From Arachnia propionica (GTDB taxonomy: Bacteria > Actinomycetota > Actinomycetes > Propionibacteriales > Propionibacteriaceae): a DNA stretch of 64,000 nucleotides. Below are positions 26,977 through 36,223 of the stretch, piece by piece (position 1 is the first letter of the stretch; every line of letters starts with the position of its first letter). The stretch covers positions 1 to 64,000 of the forward strand of contig NZ_RQYT01000008.1 in the NCBI RefSeq assembly GCF_003932785.1, written 5' to 3'. Position numbers and translations under genes: made by a program. The notes beneath the pieces are model-generated. The model saw only the letters and a list, made by a program, of their open reading frames with translations, ran no database searches and was not told where the DNA came from.

Positions 26977-28492
26977 TGGTGTTTCCTTCGGACTCTGGGG
27001 CGCCGTCGCCACCGGTGGCCAGGTGCATGACGGATTCCTGGTTCGCCTCCTCGCGGGAGAGCTCACCGGAGATGCGCCCCTCGTGCATGACGATGATGCG
27101 GTCGCTCATCCCGAGGACCTCGGGGAGCTCGGACGAGACCATGATGATGGCCTTGCCCTCCTGGGCCAGCATGGACATCAGGCGGTGGATCTCGGACTTC
27201 GCGCCGACGTCGATGCCCCGGGTGGGTTCGTCGATCATGAGCACCTCGGGCAGGGTGAGCATCCAGCGCGAGATGAGTGCCTTCTGCTGGTTGCCGCCTG
27301 AGAGGTTCTGGATGAGCTGGCGCAGCGTCGGGGTCTTGATGCGCAGCTTCTCGCGTTGATCCTCCGCGTCATGTTTCATCTTGCCGACGTTGAGGACGCC
27401 GCCGGGGCTGTAGTGGGGTAGGGCGGCGACTGTGATGTTGTCGGCCACGCTCAGTACGCCCATGATCCCGTTGAGCTTGCGGTCCTCGGTCAGCAGGGCC
27501 ATTCCGGCCTTGATGGCATCCGACGGCTGTTTGATGGTGAGCTTCTGGCCGTCGAGCCAGACCTCGCCGGAGTCGGCCTTCTCCATCCCGAAGATGGTCT
27601 CCAGCACCTCGGTGCGTCCGGCGCCCATGAGCCCCGCGATGCCGAGGATCTCGCCGCGACGCAGGTCGAAACTCACGTCCTTCACCATGGAACCGCGGTT
27701 GAGATTGCGCACACTGAGGACGACCTCGCCGATCTCGGCCTCCAGCTTCGGGAACAGGTCGGTCAGCTCCCGACCCACCATGAGCTGGATGAGCTTGTCC
27801 CGGTTCAGTTCCTTCGCCGCGTACGAGCCGACGTGCTGGCCGTCGCGGAAGATGGTGATGTCATCCGAGATGCGGAAGACCTCATCCATCTTGTGCGTGA
27901 TGTAGATGATGGCCACACCGAAGTCGGTGAGCCGCTTGATCATCTTGTGCAGGTGCGCGACCTCGCGCTCGGGGATGGCCGAGGTGGGCTCGTCCATGAT
28001 GATGATCTTGGCGTCATAGCTGATGGCCTTGGCGATCTCCACCATCTGCTGCTTCGCGACCGTCAGGTTCTTCATCCGGGCGCGTGGGTTGATGTCGATC
28101 TCCCACTCGTCGAAGAGCTCCTGGGTCTTGTCGATGATGGCCTTGGGGCTGAGCAGCCCGAAGCGGCCGCGCTGCTCGCGGCCCAACCAGATGTTCTCGG
28201 CCACCATCATCTCGGGAACCGGGGACAGCTCCTGGTGGATCATCGAGATCCCGTGCTCCAGTCCGTCCTTGGTGTTCTTGAAGTTGACGACGTCCCCGGC
28301 CAGTTCGACCGTGCCCTCATCGGGGGTGTACATCCCGATGAGGCATTTCATGAGGGTCGACTTGCCCGCCCCGTTCTCCCCCATGAGGGAGTGCACGGTG
28401 CCGCTGCGCACATCAAGGTTCACGTTGTCCAGGGCGACGACGCCCGGGAAGGTCTTGCGGATGCCCTGCATCCTCAGGATGGTCTCCTGCAT
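26969..28492 (-). CDS. Sugar ABC transporter ATP-binding protein (RbsA/MglA-like), cluster B
   Basis: Double-ABC ATPase of 507 residues: Walker [10 protein letters not shown] (38-46), [21 protein letters not shown]; second half with degenerate GLMGAGRTE, signature LSGGNQQK, and [14 protein letters not shown]. It is the second gene of the transport operon, separated from the lipoprotein gene by 55 bp holding a strong hairpin. Confidence 0.93.
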   Translation of the reverse strand: MQETILRMQGIRKTFPGVVALDNVNLDVRSGTVHSLMGENGAGKSTLMKCLIGMYTPDEGTVELAGDVVNFKNTKDGLEHGISMIHQELSPVPEMMVAENIWLGREQRGRFGLLSPKAIIDKTQELFDEWEIDINPRARMKNLTVAKQQMVEIAKAISYDAKIIIMDEPTSAIPEREVAHLHKMIKRLTDFGVAIIYITHKMDEVFRISDDITIFRDGQHVGSYAAKELNRDKLIQLMVGRELTDLFPKLEAEIGEVVLSVRNLNRGSMVKDVSFDLRRGEILGIAGLMGAGRTEVLETIFGMEKADSGEVWLDGQKLTIKQPSDAIKAGMALLTEDRKLNGIMGVLSVADNITVAALPHYSPGGVLNVGKMKHDAEDQREKLRIKTPTLRQLIQNLSGGNQQKALISRWMLTLPEVLMIDEPTRGIDVGAKSEIHRLMSMLAQEGKAIIMVSSELPEVLGMSDRIIVMHEGRISGELSREEANQESVMHLATGGDGAPESEGNTNV

Positions 28493-28510
28493 GGTTCACC
28501 TCACTGGGAA

Positions 28511-28542
28511 AACGGGGGTCGGGCCACTGCCCGACCCCCGTT
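28511..28542 (-). terminator. Intercistronic hairpin between binding protein and ATPase genes
   Basis: AACGGGGGTCGGGC pairs perfectly with GCCCGACCCCCGTT around CACT. It lies inside the operon, just after the binding-protein gene. Such hairpins usually stabilise or partly terminate the message, giving more binding protein than ATPase and permease. Confidence 0.8.
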
Positions 28543-28547
28543 CTCAC

Positions 28548-29579
28548 TCACTTGTACTTGGCCGTGTCCTCCGGGGTGACCAGGACGTAGGGGACGTCCA
28601 CGACGGCGGGAACCGTCTCACCGTTGATCATCTGGATGGCGGTGTCGACGCCGGCCTGTCCCTGACCCTTCGCATCCTGGAAGACGGTCACCTCCAGCTT
28701 GCCCGCATCCATGGCGGCGATGGCGTCGGCGGTGGCGTCCACGCCACCGACGATGACGTCATCCAGCTTGCCCGCGTTCTCCAGGGCCTGGATGGCGCCG
28801 AGGGCCATCTCGTCGTTGTTGGAGCAGATGACGTTGACCTCGTCGCCGGACTGCAGCCAGGTCTCGGTGATGGCCAGGCCCTTGTCGCGCTGCCACAGGC
28901 CGGCCTGGGTGGTGACCAGCTTCATCTCCGGGTACTTCGCGACGGTGTCCGCGCAGCCCTTGGTGCGCATCTGGGCGGCCTCTTGAGTGGGATCACCCTG
29001 GAGGATGAAGACGTTGCCCTTCTCGCCCGCGAGCTTCGCGAGGGCCTCCATCTGGATCTGGCCCGCGTAGAGGGAGTCGGAGCCCACGTAGGGCACACCG
29101 GCCGGGAGGTTGTCGGGGCGGCGGTTCACGTAGATGAGCGGAACTCCTGCCGCCTGCGCCTTCTCGGTGATCTGCTGGGTGGTGGCGGTGTCCTGGGGGA
29201 GCACGATGAGCGCGTCCACGCCACTGGCCAGGAAGTTCTCGATCTGGTTGAGCTGAACCTCGACCTTCTCCTCGGCGGAGTTGATGGTCACCTCGATGCC
29301 GGCCTCGCGGCCACGCTCCTCGATGGAGTCCGCGACGGTCTTGAGGAACTGGTCGAGCACCGGGAACGATGCGCCGATCTTCAGCTTCTTGCCGTCCTTG
29401 GGCTTGACCACGTCGCCGGGCTCGTACTTGACGGTCTCCCCGCTGGTGGGGAACTTGGCATCGCCGCCGCCCCCCTGTGCCCCGTTGTTCGACGGCTGGG
29501 TGTCGCCGGTGCTTCCGCAGGCGGAGAGCCCGAGGGCGGCAGCGGCAAGCAGCGCCGCGATCTTGGGTGCGCGTTTCAT
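28548..29579 (-). CDS. Sugar ABC transporter substrate-binding lipoprotein (RbsB-like), cluster B
   Basis: Lipoprotein of 343 residues with signal peptide and lipobox LSAC (Cys about 21), then a Gly/Asn linker and a type I binding fold (IENFLASGVDALIVLPQD, IYVNRRPDN, NNDEMALGAIQALE). The NRRP and NNDEMA segments are typical of ribose/inositol-class receptors. I chose the ATG at 29579 (MKRAPK), which gives a proper signal peptide, rather than 29630. It opens the transport part of cluster B. Confidence 0.92.
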   Translation of the reverse strand: MKRAPKIAALLAAAALGLSACGSTGDTQPSNNGAQGGGGDAKFPTSGETVKYEPGDVVKPKDGKKLKIGASFPVLDQFLKTVADSIEERGREAGIEVTINSAEEKVEVQLNQIENFLASGVDALIVLPQDTATTQQITEKAQAAGVPLIYVNRRPDNLPAGVPYVGSDSLYAGQIQMEALAKLAGEKGNVFILQGDPTQEAAQMRTKGCADTVAKYPEMKLVTTQAGLWQRDKGLAITETWLQSGDEVNVICSNNDEMALGAIQALENAGKLDDVIVGGVDATADAIAAMDAGKLEVTVFQDAKGQGQAGVDTAIQMINGETVPAVVDVPYVLVTPEDTAKYK

Positions 29580-29654
29580 GTGCTTCTCACTTCCTTGTGT
29601 GGCGTTCCGGTCAGGGTACCGGCCTTGCAACGGGTCGATCCTCCCGCACCGGGG

Positions 29655-29676
29655 CCATATATGTCAATACAAATGG
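29655..29676. promoter_or_regulatory. AT-rich dyad upstream of cluster B binding-protein gene
   Basis: An imperfect AT-rich dyad with CCAT/ATGG ends and a central TGTCAATA sits in an otherwise GC-rich 105-bp gap, about 76 bp before the lipoprotein start. On the minus strand it contains TTGACA, a good -35 hexamer. It could be both promoter and operator for the transport genes. Confidence 0.35.
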
Positions 29677-29684
29677 CTGGTTTG

Positions 29685-30569
29685 TTACGCCGTCGCCCCC
29701 TGTCGGTTCGTCAGTTCCCGCTCGATCCGCTCCCGCATCCGGACGTGGATCGCGTCGGCCTCCTCCTCCCAACCGAAGACGCACACCGAGACGGGCCCGT
29801 CGTAGTTGATCTCCCTCAGGTAGCCGAACACCTCGTCCCACGGCACCTCGCCGTTGCCGATCTCGTTGTGCTGATGGATGCGGGCGTCGACCCCCGGCGG
29901 GTTGATGATGTAGCGGTTCCCGACGTTCGCCAAGTGGTTCCACACGTCAGCGATGTGGACGTGCCTCAGGCGGGGCCCCGCGTACTCCATCATCGCCCGC
30001 GGGTCGCCGCGTCCCTCAGAGAGATGGAACATGTGGGGCAGGCAGAACTCGTAGTTGAGCCACGGCTTGTTCACCCCGCGCACGATCTGCACCGCGCGTT
30101 CGTTGGTCTCGACGAAGTCGTACGGGTGCGCCTCAATGGTGCACTCGATGCCGCGTTTCTCGAAGTCGGGGATGAGTTCCTCGATGGAGCGGTAGAACTG
30201 GTGTTCCGACTTCAGCGGCTCGTTCGGGTCGCCGGAGAACTCCGTCGCGATGAGGGGTACCTCCAGCTCCTCCGCGATCTCCAGCAGCCGACGGAAGTTG
30301 CGGACCTGGGCCTGCCGCTCCTGCTCGTCGGGGGAGGACCAGTTGAACACCGGGTTGAAGGTCCAGATCTTCACCCCCGACTCGCTCATGGCCTTCTTGA
30401 CCTTCGCGATCTCGTGGTCGTCGACCTTCGGGTAGTGGTGCCACTCGTGGAAGTCGGCGCGCGGCGACAGCTCGATGTACTCGTAGCCCAGTTCGGCCGC
30501 CTTGAAGCACTCCTCCGCGACGCTCAGGTGCGGGTGGTACATCGACGGGTCCAGCAGGATCTTGACCAT
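29685..30569 (-). CDS. IolH-like sugar isomerase/epimerase
   Basis: AP-endonuclease-fold TIM-barrel protein of 294 residues. The start (KILLDPSMYH), the ELSPRADFHEWHHYP segment, the metal-site stretch CTIEAHPYDF and RHVHIADVWNH resemble IolH of inositol clusters. The exact role of IolH is not settled. A GAGGAGGAGTT RBS precedes the ATG. It is 12 bp after the dehydrogenase gene and belongs to the same leftward operon. Confidence 0.8.
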   Translation of the reverse strand: MVKILLDPSMYHPHLSVAEECFKAAELGYEYIELSPRADFHEWHHYPKVDDHEIAKVKKAMSESGVKIWTFNPVFNWSSPDEQERQAQVRNFRRLLEIAEELEVPLIATEFSGDPNEPLKSEHQFYRSIEELIPDFEKRGIECTIEAHPYDFVETNERAVQIVRGVNKPWLNYEFCLPHMFHLSEGRGDPRAMMEYAGPRLRHVHIADVWNHLANVGNRYIINPPGVDARIHQHNEIGNGEVPWDEVFGYLREINYDGPVSVCVFGWEEEADAIHVRMRERIERELTNRQGATA

Positions 30570-30581
30570 CTCAACTCCTCC

Positions 30582-31586
30582 TCAGGCGTAGAACTCGGGT
30601 TTCGGCAGCATCTCGACGGGCACCCAGCCGTCGACCTCGAGGGCCTGCACCCCCGCGTCGCACACGACGGCGGCCGCGTAGCCGTCCCAGCTGGACGAGC
30701 CGGTGTGACGGTCCTCCGAGACGGCGGTGATCCACTCCTGCACCTCGCGCACGAAGGCCGTCCCGAAACGCTGGTTGTGGTCCATGGTGAGACGGTTACG
30801 GCGCCCCTTCAGGTCGGCGCGCTGCACCAGCTCCTGGTCACCGAGCCGCACCACACCGGTCTCGCCGACCAGCTCGCACTGGATGTCGTAGCCGTACTGG
30901 CAGTTGACGAACACCTCGTCGTCGACCCGCACCCCGGAGGTGGTCTCCAGGATGAGCACGAGCGGGTCCTGCAGGTGCGGGAACCGATGGCTGGTGCGCT
31001 TCGGCTTGTCGACACGGACCCGGGTGAACTCCTCGCCGAGCAGCCACCGCATGGTGTCGATCTCGTGGATGGCGGTGTCGTTGATGGCCATGTCCCACGT
31101 GTACATCTCCGGCACTGTCGGGTTGCGGTGCGCGTTGTGGACCATGAGGGCCTCGCCGATCTCGCCCGCGTCGAGCAGCTGCTTCATCTCCTGGTAGGAG
31201 GGGTCGAAGCGGCGCATGAAACCGACGGTGACGAGGCGTTTCCCAGCTCGCTGCTCGGCCTCCATGATCCGCACGCACGCGTCGGCCGTCGGCGCGAGGG
31301 GCTTCTCGCAGAACACGTACTTGCCCGCCTCGATCGCGGCGATGACATCCACCTCGTGGGCGGGGCCGTAGCTGCAGATCATCACCGCGTCGACCTCGGG
31401 TGAGGCGATGAGCTCGGCCGAGCTGGTGAAGGCGCGACCGTCGATCAGCTCCGCCACCTTGGCGGCGTTGTCGGCGTTGAGGTCGGCGACGGCGACGACG
31501 CGGCCGCCCGCGATGACCGAGTGGATGCGGTGGATGTGGGCCTGCCCCATGCCGCCGGGGCCGATCATTCCGATGCGCAGCGTCAT
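30582..31586 (-). CDS. Inositol 2-dehydrogenase-like Gfo/Idh/MocA oxidoreductase (IolG-like)
   Basis: Dehydrogenase of 334 residues: Rossmann motif [14 protein letters not shown], catalytic Lys in CEKPLAPT, and the substrate motif [17 protein letters not shown] containing the Asp-His pair typical of inositol 2-dehydrogenases. The predicted reaction is oxidation of an inositol to an inosose with NAD. I chose the ATG at 31586 (MTLRIG). It lies between the IolH-like and IolE-like genes, which strengthens the call. Confidence 0.85.
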   Translation of the reverse strand: MTLRIGMIGPGGMGQAHIHRIHSVIAGGRVVAVADLNADNAAKVAELIDGRAFTSSAELIASPEVDAVMICSYGPAHEVDVIAAIEAGKYVFCEKPLAPTADACVRIMEAEQRAGKRLVTVGFMRRFDPSYQEMKQLLDAGEIGEALMVHNAHRNPTVPEMYTWDMAINDTAIHEIDTMRWLLGEEFTRVRVDKPKRTSHRFPHLQDPLVLILETTSGVRVDDEVFVNCQYGYDIQCELVGETGVVRLGDQELVQRADLKGRRNRLTMDHNQRFGTAFVREVQEWITAVSEDRHTGSSSWDGYAAAVVCDAGVQALEVDGWVPVEMLPKPEFYA

Positions 31587-31594
31587 GTCACACC

Positions 31595-32521
31595 TCACTT
31601 CACGCCGAGTCCGATGGAGGCCAGGTATTCGCGGACCTTGATGGCATTGGGCAGCGGGTAGGACGGGTCACAGCCGTACATGTCCTGCTCGCAGATGACG
31701 TAGAGCTCCTTGTCGAGGTCGGCCAGCGCCTCGACAAGGCTCGGCATGTCTGGCTCGCCCTCCGGGGGTGGCACCGAGCAGCCCGCCTTGACCGCCTTGA
31801 CGAACGGCCAGTCCTCGTCGTGGGCCTGTTTCACGATCTTCGGGTCCATCGCCTTGATGTGGACGTACTCGATGCGTTCCGGGTAGTCCTTGATGAGTTC
31901 GATGTTGTCGGCCATGCCGTAGACGATGTGGCCGGTGTCGAGGCAGAAACCGACGTACTCGGGGTCGGTTGCCCGGAAGATCCGGTCGATGTCCTCCCGG
32001 GTCTCGATGTGGGAGTCGCCGTGGGGGTGGAGGACGAGCTTGAGTCCGTAGTCCTCCTTCATCATCCGGCCGAGCCGGTTCGCGTTGGTGATGTAGAGCT
32101 GCCAGGCGTCCCCGTCGAGGTGGCGCACGTCGGTGTACTCGCCGGTGTGCTCGTCGCGGAACATCGGCGGCAGGTGGACGACGTACTCCGCGCCCACGGC
32201 GGCGTGGGTCTCGCCGACGCGGCGGAACAGGTCCTCCGTGTCGGCCCAGGCCTCGGCCTTGTGGAGGATGCCCCAGGCGGTGCCCGCGACGACCCGGAAG
32301 CCGCGCGCCCCCATCTCGTCGGCGAGTCGCTTCGGGTCGGTGGGGAAGTAACCGAAGGGGCCGGTCTCCATGACGGAGAACCCAGCCTCGGCCATCTGGT
32401 CGAGAGCCTGCTCCCAGGGGATCTGCAGCGGGTCCTCGGGGAACCAGACACCCCACTGGTCGGGGCACACGCCGAGGGTGAGCTTGTTGTAGCGGGGGTC
32501 GGGGTTGCGGGACTTGTCCAT
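31595..32521 (-). CDS. IolE-like TIM-barrel enzyme (inosose dehydratase/isomerase family)
   Basis: Protein of 308 residues beginning [21 protein letters not shown], with metal-site segments [24 protein letters not shown] and EYVHIKAMD, and Glu in [10 protein letters not shown]. These fit the IolE/IolI branch of AP-endonuclease-fold enzymes. The start at 32521 (MDKSRN) has TTGGAGG about 8 bases upstream, better than 32548. It is the first gene of the cluster B catabolic operon and is divergent from the dehydrogenase at 32715. Confidence 0.82.
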   Translation of the reverse strand: MDKSRNPDPRYNKLTLGVCPDQWGVWFPEDPLQIPWEQALDQMAEAGFSVMETGPFGYFPTDPKRLADEMGARGFRVVAGTAWGILHKAEAWADTEDLFRRVGETHAAVGAEYVVHLPPMFRDEHTGEYTDVRHLDGDAWQLYITNANRLGRMMKEDYGLKLVLHPHGDSHIETREDIDRIFRATDPEYVGFCLDTGHIVYGMADNIELIKDYPERIEYVHIKAMDPKIVKQAHDEDWPFVKAVKAGCSVPPPEGEPDMPSLVEALADLDKELYVICEQDMYGCDPSYPLPNAIKVREYLASIGLGVK

Positions 32522-32575
32522 CGCGGGGCCTCCAAGGGTGCGCTTCATCGGGCAGCTTCAGCGTAGGACTGCTGA

Positions 32576-32591
32576 AATTGTGCTGTCAATT
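32576..32591. promoter_or_regulatory. AATTG-N6-CAATT dyad in the cluster B divergent promoter
   Basis: AATTGTGCTGTCAATT has perfect 5-base arms and lies between the divergent cluster B genes. TGTCAAT also occurs in the dyad at 29655-29676, suggesting a common regulator. No regulator gene is visible in cluster B itself. Confidence 0.35.
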
Positions 32592-32714
32592 GGTTCTTGA
32601 AGTCCCGATGATGCTGCGAATCGTGTTCAAAATCCGGCGTGATCAGGCGCGAGTGAATCCTGTAATGTGCAGACAAGAACGCGCCATCGTGGGTGCGGCA
32701 GAGTGGAGGTCAAC

Positions 32715-33905
32715 GTGGAACGCAGGATCATCGGTGTGGGGGTCATCAGCCTCGGCTGGATGGGAAGGCTCCACGCCCGGAGCTATCGGGCCCTCGCGGA
32801 GCGGTTCCAGGACCTCGGGGCGGACGTGTGTCTCGTCGCCGCCGCTGACACCCAGGAGGCGGTGTGCGAGGAGGCGGTGAACGCGCTCGGTTTCGAACGG
32901 GCCTACCGCGACTACCGTGAGCTGCTCCGCGACCCGGACGTCGACGTCGTGAGCATCTGCTCCCCGAACTTCCTCCACCACGAGATGGCGATGGCGGCCA
33001 TCGAGGCGGGCAAGCCGTTCTGGATCGAGAAGCCGATGGGGGTCAGCGCGGCTGAGTCGCGGGAGATCGCCGAGGCGGCGGATCGGGCCGGCCTGGTGAC
33101 CGCCGTCGGCTTCAACTACCGCCACACCCCGGCCATCCAGCGGGCCCGGCGGCTCATCCGCGACGGCAGGCTCGGGCGGATCACCAACGTGCGCTGCTGG
33201 CTCATCGCCGATTACGCCAGCTCGCCGACGGGGCCGCTCACCTGGCGGCACAGCATCGCCAAGTGTGGACACGGAGTCCTCGGTGACCTGCTCAGCCATG
33301 GGGCCGATCTCGTCCAGTACGTCGCGGGACGGGTGACGGCCGTCACGGCCACCACCTCACAGTGCATCACGGAGCGCCCCATTCCCACGAAGATCGGGGT
33401 GGGTCACACCGGCTGGGAGGTCTCCGACGAGATGGGGGCCGTCGAGAATGAGGACCTCGTCGCGATGATCGCGAAGTTGGAGGGTGGCGCCTTCGCCACG
33501 TTGGAGGCCAGCCGGATCGCCGTCGGGCCGCGCGCTGAGTACGTGCTCGAGGTGTACGGCACGAACGGGTCGCTGCGCTGGAACTTCGAGCACCTCAATG
33601 ACCTGGAGATCTGCATCGGCGTGGACCAGGAGTTCCAGGGCTACACCAGGGTCATGGCGGGGCCGGACTTCCCGGGATTCTCGACCTTCCAGCCGGGTGC
33701 GGGGACGTCGATGGGCTTCGATGACATGAAGGCCGTGGAGGCGTCGCTGTTCATCCGCTCCGTCGTGACCGGCGAGCAGCTGGCCCCATCGGCTGCGGAC
33801 TGCTGGGCGGCTGCGGAGATCGACGAGGCCGCGGTGCGTTCTGCGGCCGACGGGCAGTGGCACGAGATCCCCGACGTCACGGGACGGACCACCTGGGCCG
33901 AGTGA
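32715..33905 (+). CDS. Gfo/Idh/MocA-family oxidoreductase, cluster B
   Basis: Dehydrogenase of 396 residues starting with a GTG preceded by GGAGGT at 32705-32710. It has GVGVISLGWMGRLHARSYR near the start, catalytic-Lys motif IEKPMGVS, and FNYRHTPA. It is paralogous to the enzyme at 18025 in cluster A, so the two clusters share part of a pathway. It is transcribed away from the IolE-like gene, and the 193-bp gap holds an AATTG-N6-CAATT dyad. Confidence 0.9.
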   Translation: MERRIIGVGVISLGWMGRLHARSYRALAERFQDLGADVCLVAAADTQEAVCEEAVNALGFERAYRDYRELLRDPDVDVVSICSPNFLHHEMAMAAIEAGKPFWIEKPMGVSAAESREIAEAADRAGLVTAVGFNYRHTPAIQRARRLIRDGRLGRITNVRCWLIADYASSPTGPLTWRHSIAKCGHGVLGDLLSHGADLVQYVAGRVTAVTATTSQCITERPIPTKIGVGHTGWEVSDEMGAVENEDLVAMIAKLEGGAFATLEASRIAVGPRAEYVLEVYGTNGSLRWNFEHLNDLEICIGVDQEFQGYTRVMAGPDFPGFSTFQPGAGTSMGFDDMKAVEASLFIRSVVTGEQLAPSAADCWAAAEIDEAAVRSAADGQWHEIPDVTGRTTWAE

Positions 33906-33920
33906 CCGCTCCCCGCTCGC

Positions 33921-33951
33921 GCGCGCTCCATCCCCTATGATGGGTGCGCGC
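33921..33951. terminator. Stem-loop after the cluster B dehydrogenase
   Basis: Outer arms GCGCGC (33921-33926 and 33946-33951) enclose an inner stem CCATC/GATGG. It is 16 bp after the dehydrogenase stop and just before a tRNA gene; there is no T tract. Confidence 0.5.
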
Positions 33952-33967
33952 GGGCGCATGTCCGTGT

Positions 33968-34050
33968 GGCGAGATCGCATAGTGGACTAGTGCAGCCGCC
34001 TTGAAAGCGGCCGAGGGAAACCTCCGTGGGTTCGAATCCCACTCTCGCCG
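33968..34050 (+). tRNA. tRNA-Ser (anticodon TGA)
   Basis: The acceptor stem GGCGAGA pairs with TCTCGCC, the anticodon loop CTTGAAA gives TGA, a long variable arm (CGAGGGAAACCTCC) is typical of serine tRNA, and the T arm is GTGGGTTCGAATCCCAC. The CCA end is not encoded. Confidence 0.95.
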
Positions 34051-34053
34051 CCG

Positions 34054-35967
34054 TCATTCCTCGGGGTGGTAGGCGCAGGCGTCGGAGATGACCTCTGCGG
34101 GCGGTGCCTCCGACTCCGTGGCCTTCGGGGCCTCCGACTTGTTCGGCTTGGCCTCCTGGGTGGACTCCTCCGGCTTCTGGGGCTTCGCCTCCTCGGTCGG
34201 CGTCACCTCGGGGACGGGGGCCGACGACGTGGGCTCGGCGGTCGTGGTGGGTGCGGCCGACTCGGTTGCGGTGCCGGTGGCGCCGATGGCCTCCGCGACG
34301 GAGCGTCGCATCTCCTTGAAGTCGGGGTTCCCGTACACGTAGCCGTACGACCCGTCGACGAACTGGAGCCGGGTGACGTCAGCGTCCTTGACCTTGAGGG
34401 CGAGCTCGACGATCGGCTGGAGGGCGTCCTGCGGGATGTCGGTCATCACCATGTCCTTGGAGGCCTTGGCGATGGCCTCGTAGGAGGTGAGCATCGTCTG
34501 CGGGTTCGCCTGGCGGATGACCGCGCCCACGAGGCAGGACTGACGGGCCATGCGGTCGTAGTCGTCCACCCCGTAGCGGCTGCGGGCGTACCACATGGCG
34601 TGGTAGCCGTCGAGGTGGCGGTTCGGGCCGGGCTCCAGGTAGCCGTGGGGCCTGACGCCGGCATCCTTGTTGCCGCCGATGGGGATCTTCCTGTTGATGT
34701 TGACGGTGACGCCGCCCATGGCGTCGATGAGTTGCTGCAGCCCGTCGATGTTGATGAGGGCGAAGTAGTGGATCTTGAGGCCAGTGATGCCCTCGACCCC
34801 GAGCTTGAGGGCCTCGGCCCCGGGGTAGGTGGCGGGGCTGACGGCCTTGGTCATCTCGGGGTGGTCGCCGTTGACGGTGCGTTCCCAGATGGCGTTGATG
34901 TACCACTCGGCGGGGTTGTCGTTGGGGTTGGTGAAGCCCTTCGGGAAGACCTTGGCGAGCTTGGACCCCTTCGGGAAGGGCGTGAACTGGACGTTGCGTG
35001 GGATCTGGACCAGCGTCGTGGCACCGGTGGCGGTGTCGATGGAGGCCACCATGATGGTGTCGGTGCGGGGCACGTAGACGCCGTTGTTGTCCTTCTTCCG
35101 TGTCTCGGTGCTGTCCGCGCCGAGCAGCATGATGTTGAGGCGCGGCATGCCCTCCCAGACATTGGAGCCGGCGACGATGGTGGGTCGGCTCGTCGAGACG
35201 ACCTCGTTGGCCTCCTTGAACACGGAGTTGACGAGGTCGCGGCTGGACAGGGCGTAGCGGGCACCGACGGCGAGGGGTGCGCCGATGCAGAAGGTCAGGG
35301 TTGCGACGAGGCCGGCGCCGAGGGCGCGTCGCCCCAACCGGAGTCCCGGGGGGCGGGTCAGCAGGTGGGTCGCGGTGACCAGCAGCACCCAGGAGATCGC
35401 GAGGGCGATGAGCAGGGCGGTGATGATGGCGAGGGAGTCGGGGTTGACGGCGAGTCCGGCGAGTCGCCCGAGATCGGTGAGCGCGGTGTAGCCGACGACG
35501 CCGAGGCACGCCAGGAAGGTGACGGGGGCGAGGACGCCGAGGAGTCTGGCCCAGCGGGGTTTCGTCCCGACCAGCCCCACGCCGGGCAGGAGCGCGCTGG
35601 CGGTGGTGAGGAGGAGGCTGCGTTTGAGGGAGGAGCGGGTGGGTTCGATGCCCGCATCCTTGCTGTTGGCGGCGGGAGAGGGCGGCTCGGGTGTGGGCGC
35701 GTCGTCGTGCGTCTCGGGACGGAAGAATCGGTCGTCGGGTCGGAAGGGGGCGTCGTCGCGCCCGGCGTCGATGCCCTCGTCGGAGAGGTGCCGGGGGAGC
35801 GGGTCGAGGGGGGCACCGTGTCGGGGCGCGGGTGAGATGTACTCGTAGCGTGGGGCGGCGCTCCTGCGCGGCTGCTCGAGTGTCGTCTCGTTCTCGGTCG
35901 GAGGGGGTTCCGGGCCACGACGAGGAGAACCCTCCCGGTAGAACCCGGAGTACTTCCCGTCGGACAA
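34054..35967 (-). CDS. LytR-CpsA-Psr (LCP) family cell-wall glycopolymer ligase
   Basis: Membrane protein of 637 residues. A proline-rich cytoplasmic N terminus (to about 115) is followed by four hydrophobic helices (about 125-245). The extracellular LCP domain (about 285-540) has TDTIMVASIDTATG, IPRNVQF and the conserved RSRYGVDDYDRMARQ. The tail is disordered and rich in Thr, Glu, Pro and Lys. LCP enzymes transfer glycopolymers from lipid carriers to peptidoglycan. The start is uncertain: a TTG at 35967 has a perfect GGGAGGT RBS, and an ATG at 35988 adds seven residues. It sits between two tRNA-Ser genes. Confidence 0.9.
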   Translation of the reverse strand: MSDGKYSGFYREGSPRRGPEPPPTENETTLEQPRRSAAPRYEYISPAPRHGAPLDPLPRHLSDEGIDAGRDDAPFRPDDRFFRPETHDDAPTPEPPSPAANSKDAGIEPTRSSLKRSLLLTTASALLPGVGLVGTKPRWARLLGVLAPVTFLACLGVVGYTALTDLGRLAGLAVNPDSLAIITALLIALAISWVLLVTATHLLTRPPGLRLGRRALGAGLVATLTFCIGAPLAVGARYALSSRDLVNSVFKEANEVVSTSRPTIVAGSNVWEGMPRLNIMLLGADSTETRKKDNNGVYVPRTDTIMVASIDTATGATTLVQIPRNVQFTPFPKGSKLAKVFPKGFTNPNDNPAEWYINAIWERTVNGDHPEMTKAVSPATYPGAEALKLGVEGITGLKIHYFALINIDGLQQLIDAMGGVTVNINRKIPIGGNKDAGVRPHGYLEPGPNRHLDGYHAMWYARSRYGVDDYDRMARQSCLVGAVIRQANPQTMLTSYEAIAKASKDMVMTDIPQDALQPIVELALKVKDADVTRLQFVDGSYGYVYGNPDFKEMRRSVAEAIGATGTATESAAPTTTAEPTSSAPVPEVTPTEEAKPQKPEESTQEAKPNKSEAPKATESEAPPAEVISDACAYHPEE

Positions 35968-36089
35968 GACGGCACCTCCCTTCATCACGTCAAGGTTCCT
36001 GCCAGTGTACTTGCCCTCCGAAGGGCCAAGCGGTCAAGCATTCAGCGGCTGTGAGCGACGGGGTGGGGAACGGCCGGAGCCGATCAGGG

Positions 36090-36119
36090 TTGCCGCCCCC
36101 GTCGCGCCTCGGTTACCCT
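36090..36119 (+). promoter_or_regulatory. Predicted tRNA promoter
   Basis: TTGCCG (36090-36095) and TACCCT (36114-36119) are separated by 18 bp and end 11 bp before tRNA-Ser(GCT). Confidence 0.45.
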
Positions 36120-36130
36120 TGTCCGGTCGT

Positions 36131-36223
36131 GGAGGTGTCGCCTAGTACGGTCTATGGCGCCCGCCTGCTAAGCGGGTTTGGGACTCAATCCCATCGCGGG
36201 TTCAAATCCCGCCACCTCCGCCA
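36131..36223 (+). tRNA. tRNA-Ser (anticodon GCT), integration target
   Basis: The acceptor stem GGAGGTG pairs with CACCTCC, the anticodon stem-loop CCCGC-CTGCTAA-GCGGG gives GCT, and there is a long variable arm. The T arm is GCGGGTTCAAATCCCGC, and the CCA end is encoded at 36221-36223. Its last 9 bases begin the 68-bp repeat that bounds the mobile element, and the antisense recombinase gene ends inside it at 36168. Confidence 0.95.
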
